Assembly (NCBI RefSeq): GCF_000003815.2
Contig: NC_049996.1
Span: forward strand, 15,105,637-15,169,636
DNA: 64,000 nt
Reading direction: 5' to 3'
DNA from: Branchiostoma floridae
Taxonomy: Eukaryota; Chordata; Leptocardii; Amphioxiformes; Branchiostomatidae
The notes beneath the pieces were generated by a model. The model was given only the letters and a program-made list of their open reading frames with translations. It searched no databases and was not told the DNA's origin. This document shows, piece after piece, positions 57,480-64,000 of the stretch. Positions within the stretch are counted from its first letter, which is position 1. Every line of letters begins with the position of its first letter. The position numbers and the translations under genes are program-made.

Positions 57480-57710
57480 CGTCAATGACCAGATACTTAA
57501 ATAGGAAGCTCAACTGCAGTACAACAGTCGACCACTAGGAGGCCAAAAATCGAACTTGACCGTTAGGTCAACAACACCTGCCTACATACCAGATATCATG
57601 CAATCACGGAAACTGTACGCCCATTGAAATCATACCTCAGTTTTTACAGAGGTTATAAACTATAAATACTAATGCAACCAAGATTAAGAAAGAAAGAAAG
57701 AAAGAATCCT
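57480..57710 (-). repeat. R1-like diverged fragment and GAAA microsatellite
   Basis: 'ctgcagtac', 'ccactaggaggccaaaaatcgaacttgacc' and 'acataccagatatcatg' follow the R1 order. A (GAAA)5 run is at 57686-57706. Confidence 0.55.
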
Positions 57711-58327
57711 ACTTCCATTGCCCATAACATTCAGACAATTGCTTTAAGGTGTTCTTTCCTGAAAAAAAATAAAATTACATGTTTCTTTAAGTCCTGACAG
57801 AAAAAAGAAACCCCAACAACAATGTAGTAGTAGTTAAAAAAGAATGAATGGTTTTATTTGATCAACGTGATCAGGCAAAAGTATATCGCAGCCACAGGCT
57901 TAATTGCATACTTTTACAGTTAAAATCTTTTGCTTCGGCACGTTACGGCTTTACATTTAAACGCACTGATGACGAGATTTGTACTCATAACATAATGTAG
58001 CTATCCAAAAAAAAGAGGAAAACTGATCTTACAAGCACGTCAGCTTCGCTACAGCCATGGACGGGACGTGAAAAGAGCATCCCCAACACAGTTATGGTTG
58101 TCGACAGTCTTTTCACAAAACAGCGAGGTCCAACCCCCTGAGCAGCAGTCACACTACAGATGTTCTATGGGCAAAACAAGCTGAGCAGAAAGACTCCAGT
58201 ACCAGGACGGTAAGACAATAAGGGAGACCACAATGACTAGATACCACAAGGCTTATATATGCCACGGTTCTGACAGTACGGAATTCCTACAGTCGGTACG
58301 GTATTTGCGGTTATATAACATGTTACA
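57711..58327. other. Nothing recognised
   Basis: CpG-bearing patch near 57900-58100 without repeats, otherwise unremarkable. Confidence 0.3.
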
Positions 58328-58652
58328 CAGGGCTCGAAATACTTTTTTCTGCATATCTGCACTGGTGCAGGTAACATTGAAAATTACCTGCACCAGACAA
58401 ATTTTACCTGCACCTCTCTGAATTCAGGAAGTATGGAATATACTAAAATTGTTCAGGAACCTTTGCTACTTTTTCTTTGAAGTCTTATGCTTTATAGGTT
58501 GTAACTGTTAATAACAATCCTACACCTACATTTATGTATAAAACCCAGTACATGGACCAGTGCAGGTTAGGTGCAGGTAGACACCAGAAATACCTGCACA
58601 GCTCCAATTTTACCTGCACTAACCTGCATGTATGGTGGTATTTCGAGCCCTG
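58328..58652. mobile_element. TIR element with CAGGGCTCGAAAT ends
   Basis: 325 bp from CAGGGCTCGAAATAC to GTATTTCGAGCCCTG-like end. Inside, 'acctgcacc' and 'gtgcaggt' motifs recur many times. Confidence 0.8.
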
Positions 58653-59300
58653 ATGTATGTACTCATCATATCTCTCTTCAACACTGAGAAAACTCTGTGT
58701 ATGGAAAATTCTGTGACACAAATAAGTTTGAAACACAATTTTTTTTAACATTAGAGTTGATGTTAAGTTTAGACTTGGAGATATTCTTTGACAAATCTTG
58801 AAAAGGTAGGCGACAGCACGTTCCACAGGGAGTGTAGGCGGTGAGGAGAACAGCCCTGAAAATACCAGTGCAATCGGAGCTGTGACATTCCCTCTCTTGT
58901 TTGCTGGAAATCAACAAACACAAGTAGAAGGGGATGCCATCTGCCTTGAGAGGGAAAACAAACCATTTAGGTCACCCTGTACCTTTGCCGTGAGCACTGT
59001 TCCCTTTACTTAAACCTACTGGATGGGAAACTGTATGGCAACTCGTCACGATGAGAAGGAGGCGGCTTTACATCGGAGAAAAACTCGCAAACTGCACGCT
59101 CACACCACTCTCGCACGTTCTGCTTGGTGTACGCTCAAGCGATAGCGTGCTATGTCAGGGAACAGGCCCGAGAGTAAACTAAACCATAGACACCGGGGCG
59201 TCTTCCCTAAACCGTTAGATGCACGCACGCAAGCACGGCCAGCAGGGTGTGGCCAACCACACCTGTATGACATCGCAGAAAAGGGAACTACTGTTCAAGA
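58653..59300. other. Unassigned; CpG-bearing island at 59040-59280
   Basis: 59040-59280 is repeat-free and GC-richer ('cgcacgcaagcacggcc'). No exon or motif set was recognised. Confidence 0.25.
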
Positions 59301-59302
59301 CG

Positions 59303-59768
59303 GCAAACATCTTGTTCTCAACGTGTTCTAAGCCTTTGCTAAAATAACTGACAGCCACCTTCCAAATCAAAGCACGGGTATTAAAGGAAAAACAGAAGAA
59401 TCTAAAGTAAAATCTAAGAGGCTGGCTACCTATAGCTTAAAACTAACCTTAAAGTCCAAATTATCAATGAAAAGACAGCAAATATCTTGTTTTCAACATT
59501 GTTTCAAGCCTTTGCTAAAATAACTGACAGCTATCTTCCAGGGCAAAGCACGGGTATTAAAGGAAAAACAGCAGAATCTGAAATAACATCTAAGAGGCTG
59601 GCTACCTATAGCTGAAAACTAACCTTAAAGTTAAAGACCAAATTATCAATGAAAAGACAGCAAATATCTTGTTTTCAACATTGTTTTAAGCCTTTGCTAA
59701 AATGCCTGACAGCTATCTTCCAGGGCAAAGCACGGGTATTAATTAAAAGAAAAACAGCAGAAAGTACT
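59303..59768. repeat. Three-copy tandem repeat, unit about 175-182 bp
   Basis: 'gcaaa.atcttgtt' occurs at 59303, 59478 and 59659, each followed by 'aagcctttgctaaaat', 'tgacagc.a.cttcca' and 'aaagcacgggtatta'. Units are close in sequence. Confidence 0.93.
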
Positions 59769-60889
59769 ACAATTGAAACACCAATATTTGTACTCTGACA
59801 CTGTACATCAAAATAAAACCTTTCAGTCCATTAAAAGACTTAAGATCTAAAACAAGACACCACTTAAAGCAAGAAGAAGATCCATCTTAAGGTAGCAGCG
59901 CAACTGCGTTTGTTTGACATACCTGACAGGTAAGAAAATTCCTAACAGCTTAAACTATGTAAACATGTGAGATATGACTTACCACTTCATCCCACTTATA
60001 AAAGGGGAGGGACTTTTGTCATTTAGATGGCTCAACAATGCCATTCTTTTACTACTTCATAAAACATTCTTCACAAAACACACAAGCCTTCATTTTAATC
60101 TTTATCTCAAATAGGACTAATTTTTGTACTGTTAACTGAAGCATAAGACCACACACTATAAATGATCACAATTCTTAATGCCTTCCTCCAAGTCATTATA
60201 TGTTACACTGAAATGTCTGAAAACAAGTACTAGCTTCTGTTATAATGGTTACTTAACTAACTCACACAGATCATCTTTAAAATCTCCAGCTATTATCATA
60301 ACGTAATTTTGAACCAAATCACCATTAAGACAGAAAGCAATTCATTACAAGGAAAGAGCATTAAAAGCTGTAAAGAACTACTCTAAGATAAAGTCAAGCT
60401 CATGAAAGTATACTAAAAAGTTAGTAATCAAGTAGGACTTTTCCCAAAAGTTTTCAATTCTCATACATCTTGTCATTTCTTGACAGTTTTCTTGTCATTT
60501 CTCGAACCAGTGCGAAGACACCGTTCGTTTCACGTGAGAGTGTACTCTGTCAAAATTGCCTGGGCAAGCCAGTTGGAGATTTTACACCTGACCTAGATTG
60601 TGTCGCTAAACAAAGACCATCGACAAACATGTATCCAAGACCTGTGCCGCTCAAGCGCTCTGGAAAAATGCTACTCAACGGTGGTGTGATGCAGATGCTA
60701 CTATGCAAAATGTTATACCTTCCTGCATCTTTTCATACCATAATGTTGAAACAAATGCTTTATAAATGGTTTACTATCATTTTGGCAAAAAATATCTGAC
60801 TGTCTGAAGAGAACAAATTTTGTTTATAATCCATCCAGAGTTTGTAAGCTATACAGTACTCTCCTCAAATATCTGAGAATACAAACATG
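59769..60889. other. Nothing recognised
   Basis: AT-rich. A 109-codon plus-strand frame at 60470-60799 has no known motif or splice support. Confidence 0.35.
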
Positions 60890-61091
60890 CTCTCCTGAAA
60901 ATTTGGAATTCTGAAATGCTATTTCCTTATTTTCAGTGGCAAATTTTGCTGGTAGACTAAGCTTGGTTCAATTAATATCTTTACATGCCAATTTTTGTCC
61001 ATCACAGAGGACGGAATGGGAAAATTTTTTTCCGTCCCAAGCAGCAAAATTTTTTCAAAGGACGAAAGGACAGACGCTGGCTAGAACCCTG
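60890..61091. mobile_element. hAT-like element, right part only
   Basis: Collinear with the right two-thirds of 53537-53854 ('ggtagacta', 'tccatcacagaggac', 'ttttccgtccc') and ends GCTGGCTAGAACCCTG. No clear left TIR was found. Confidence 0.6.
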
Positions 61092-61127
61092 CACTGCAGC
61101 TATGTGAGGAAAGCATTTAGGAAAGTA

Positions 61128-61420
61128 AAGTGATCTCGATCCAGTTTTAGCTCACTGAAGAGCTAGTCTTCCACTGGTCGTGACAAAGAGGACAGACGCT
61201 ACAGGTATGTACAGTATTTACAAGTTTATTGTATAGGGGACATTCCCCTAGCTCTTTACAACAAGCACAATGAACAGTGGGCCACAGCTTAATATAACGT
61301 CTTATCCTAAGGACTGTATGCAACCCTTTCCGGTAGCGTGCATGTCGGGTGAGCGACACAGCCGGAATCGAACTCACGACTTCCAGTTCCAGAGGCAGGG
61401 CTGCTAACCACTTAAGTTAA
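61128..61420 (-). repeat. tRNA-derived SINE (complete)
   Basis: On the minus strand the head 'aagtggttagcagccctgcc' (A box) is followed by GAGTTCGATTCC (B box, complement near 61365-61376). The body matches 8405-8580. Not a functional tRNA: the acceptor stem does not close. Confidence 0.75.
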
Positions 61421-61439
61421 AAAGTTAAAGTTGCCCGTA

Positions 61440-61745
61440 CATCTGTGCAGAATCTGATGCTTAAGGGTTGTGCCCATCTCTATTTCGAGTTGCCCTTGGG
61501 CCACACATGTGCAAGCCACTACAGCAGGGGGCTGGTCCGCTGGTAGTGATGTGTGTTGAACTTCCATACTCTTTCCCATTAGTGCTGAGTGCTAAGCAGA
61601 GAAAGCAGCATGTACCATTTTTAAAGTCTTTGGTATGACTCGGCCGGGGATCTAATTCACGACCTACCGAATGCAAGACGAACACTCTACCCACACGGCT
61701 ATTGCACCGGTACTGCTAACCACTGGACTACATATGTACCCAACT
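61440..61745 (-). repeat. Second tRNA-derived SINE, different subfamily
   Basis: Head with 'tagcagtaccgg...gggtagagtgttcgtcttgc' and a diverged B box (GTGAATTAGATCC). The body ends 'atgggcacaacccttaagcatcag'. A related body fragment is at 3353-3460. Confidence 0.6.
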
Positions 61746-62665
61746 CTGCAAGGTATGCAGGGATGGACGCTACCTAAACAGCTACTTATCCCGGCATGGC
61801 AGATATGAACCGGGCCCTGTCATAACAACAACTCACAGATCTGGGTCACTGGGCACTGCCAGATCTTATCCTTATGTTTGGTGACAAGGAAAGGCATTTA
61901 CCTGAAGGTGCCCCACCCTACACACCTCTGGCACAGGTAACACACCTGTGCTGTGCGTGCAGTCACACCTGTGGGGGGCTCAAAATGCTTTTTTTTAGTC
62001 ACATGCATAATTGCATATTGCCAACCATTTCACAATGCATTTCGATACGTCTATTAGTATGTGCAAAAAAACTCTTAAACAGTAACAGTAATAGCATATA
62101 CATGCATGTTTACAAATTTGGACATCTAACATTACATACGAAGACATACTTAAAAGCTAACAAAAAAAGATCCAAGGATTTTGAAGCCATAAGCCTAGTG
62201 GAAGCAAGATTGCAGGTTCTTAGGAACTGTTCACAACCTTTATCCAGTTGCCTGTTTCAAATACAGGGTTAAACTGTCAGTTTTGATGAATTACTTTTAA
62301 TCTTATCTTTGACATTATGTTTTCTCTGGTTATAGATTTTTTGTTAAGCCTTTAATAAGGTACAATATATTACAATTAAAGTCAACCATTGTTGGGATGT
62401 ATACTATGTGACAAGTTATTTTATCATATAAACTAAGCCATAAATCATTGTAGTACATGTATAAGCTATTGTTATGGAAAGATATGCGTATTACTATTAG
62501 TGGTGTTTTCTGGCTTCATGTTTACAAAATATGAAAGCCCATATTGTTGCAGGACGTAAGATGTTTACGACGGTTTGTAGCTTGTCCTGTAATACTAAGC
62601 AAAAGTTTCATCAGATAAATGTACGTGTCTAAATGGGCCCGTTTATCACTCAGAACTCTGGAGTG
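61746..62665. other. Nothing recognised
   Basis: A 132-codon plus-strand frame at 61874-62272 has no known motif, splice sites or codon evidence; treated as chance. Confidence 0.35.
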
Positions 62666-62886
62666 TAACGCTAGTTCACCTTTATCCGCGGGGTAACCTA
62701 TATCTGTCGAATCTGAATACAAGGATATAAACGCATATAACTTGGCTTCAGATTGCATTTTCTTCAAAATATTCTAGTTTAAAACCACCGTTTGTCGGCT
62801 TAATGTCTCTAAATACCTAGTATACCTACTAAATACCTTAATATACAACAGATATAGGTTACCCAACAAATAAAGGTGAACCTAGC
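62666..62886. mobile_element. TAACGCTAG-family MITE (family B), diverged
   Basis: Left end TAACGCTAGTTCACC and right end 'aataaaggtgaaccta', with a divergent centre containing a small duplication ('aaatacct.agtata'). Confidence 0.8.
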
Positions 62887-63040
62887 CCCCAGCTGCTAAC
62901 AATTATCTGCTAATTTCTTCAGTTTAAAGTAGTTTTTCCTTGACATTTGAATCAGTTTGCTTGGCTGAAAAGTTACTTCTGAGTCTCTAATAATCACCCA
63001 TCTAGCAAGCCTATAATTATTTGGTTGGAGTCGCTAGACC

Positions 63041-63257
63041 TAACGCTAGTTTACCTTTATCCGCTGGGTGCCCTATATCCGTTGTATTTAAAGATAGGAT
63101 ATTTTGGGATTTTAAGCCGACGGACGACGGTTTCAAATTGCAATTTTTCATAAATACTGCAGTTTGAAACTACCGTGCGTCGACTTGATCCCTAAATACC
63201 CCGCTTTTAAACACTACGGATAAAGGTCACTTCGCGGATAAAGGTGAACTAAAGTTA
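63041..63257. mobile_element. TAACGCTAG-family MITE (family B), well preserved
   Basis: 217 bp from TAACGCTAGTTTACC to GGTGAACTAAAGTTA. The inner 'gacgacggtttcaaattgc' pairs with 'gcagtttgaaactaccgt'. Confidence 0.9.
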
Positions 63258-64000
63258 CATGTATTTAGTTTAAGGATTTCCACTGTGAGAAAAATGAGAC
63301 CTTAGACACATTAGCCAGGTGTCAATCATGTTTATGTCAGGTATCAATCATTCAGTCGTAAACAAGTCAAAGGCGAGACAATCTATCACTTGTGGCCCTG
63401 AAGGCTATTTGAAATACATGTTTCACTGTAGTCCAACAATTTGGAGGACAGCGAAGCAAATATGGTTAAAACAGGTAGGGGGAGCTTTTACACAAGGTCG
63501 TATCTTACATGTATGTTTAAACGTTTGCAGTCACAGTGGTTTAAATTTACTCTCCAGCTTTATTTCTTCAACCTCTTTACTATAAATTTATGACACTTGT
63601 GAATATATTTTCCAATGTATAACTACCGTACTACTAAGTAACTTAGTTTCAATCAAATTTAAACAGAGAGAAAACTTCCCATTCCCTTATACCACAAAAC
63701 AAATCAATAAAGAAAACAAAAATAACTTAGAGCATATCCCAGCAGCTATCACAAACAGAAGCACCTGATCGCTCATTCTTTGACAAAGACTGGAGTTCAA
63801 CTGTCAGAAAATTTGGTTAAGTCCAATTTCTGTGTTGGAAATTACAGTTAAAGTTTGATCTAGAATATCTCTTCAGATTACATTGTAATGGGCACTACAG
63901 ATATTGAGGCAAGATTAATGTTGCTTCATACAAAAACCTAATATTGATGATACCAATTCTTACAATACCACTGATCATAGACTAAACTGAATCTGACCTC
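63258..64000. other. Nothing recognised
   Basis: AT-rich window end; an 88-codon frame at 63319-63585 has no known motif. Confidence 0.4.

Noticed and set aside
61330-61420. tRNA gene on the minus strand
   Set aside because: As above; it is the head of a SINE whose body recurs at 8405-8580.
61874-62272. 132-codon plus-strand frame
   Set aside because: Low-complexity residues, no splice sites and no recognisable domain; chance frame length is plausible in 64 kb.

Overview
The window looks like intron-rich invertebrate chordate DNA, most likely amphioxus (Branchiostoma). This rests on two things. First, it is packed with short DNA transposons that I associate from memory with amphioxus genomes, notably the family whose ends read CTGTAAATGCA...TGCATTTACAG with CG-rich TTCGCGG/CCGCGAA blocks, and the family with ends TAACGCTAGTTCACCTTTATCC. 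Second, its only confidently recognised gene is a metazoan tensin-like gene. There is no operon structure, no CRISPR array and no canonical tRNA or rRNA gene. Almost all open frames over 60 codons are chance frames inside repeats or introns.

The one well-supported gene lies on the minus strand. Three small exons (35576-35690, 23644-23681, 8316-8354) splice in frame, with good acceptor and donor sites, into one complete C1 zinc-finger domain of tensin type. They are separated by introns of about 11.9 and 15.3 kb. No further coding exon could be secured. The phosphatase-like and C-terminal parts should lie to the left of the window; the 5' end should lie to the right of 35.7 kb. Two candidate 5' regions were noted: a CpG-rich segment ending in a strong donor near 56.8-57.1 kb, and a segment with two CCAAT boxes and a donor near 40.3-40.6 kb.

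The rest is a layered record of mobile elements. Region 1-8.3 kb: retroelement and TIR fragments, tandem duplications, two unidentified minus-strand frames. 8.3-23.6 kb (intron): SINE fragments, TIR elements, an 8-bp-TSD palindromic MITE, hAT-like elements, a long TG-rich repeat and a LINE 3' end. 23.7-35.6 kb (intron): MITE copies, then a nested structure in which a 4.9-kb CpG-rich TIR element and a 611-bp TIR element both sit inside one older MITE. 35.7-64 kb (5' intron or flank): many 150-200 bp tandem duplications, several of them with a MITE inserted in only one copy, which gives exact empty sites and target-site duplications; also SINEs and a few GC-richer non-repetitive islands that may be regulatory.

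I did not find a convincing new multi-gene system. The most unusual item is the 28474-33410 element, with its 28-bp CpG minisatellite, CG-rich subterminal motifs and 0.66-kb internal repeats that keep open frames. All calls are from reading the sequence; no database search was possible.
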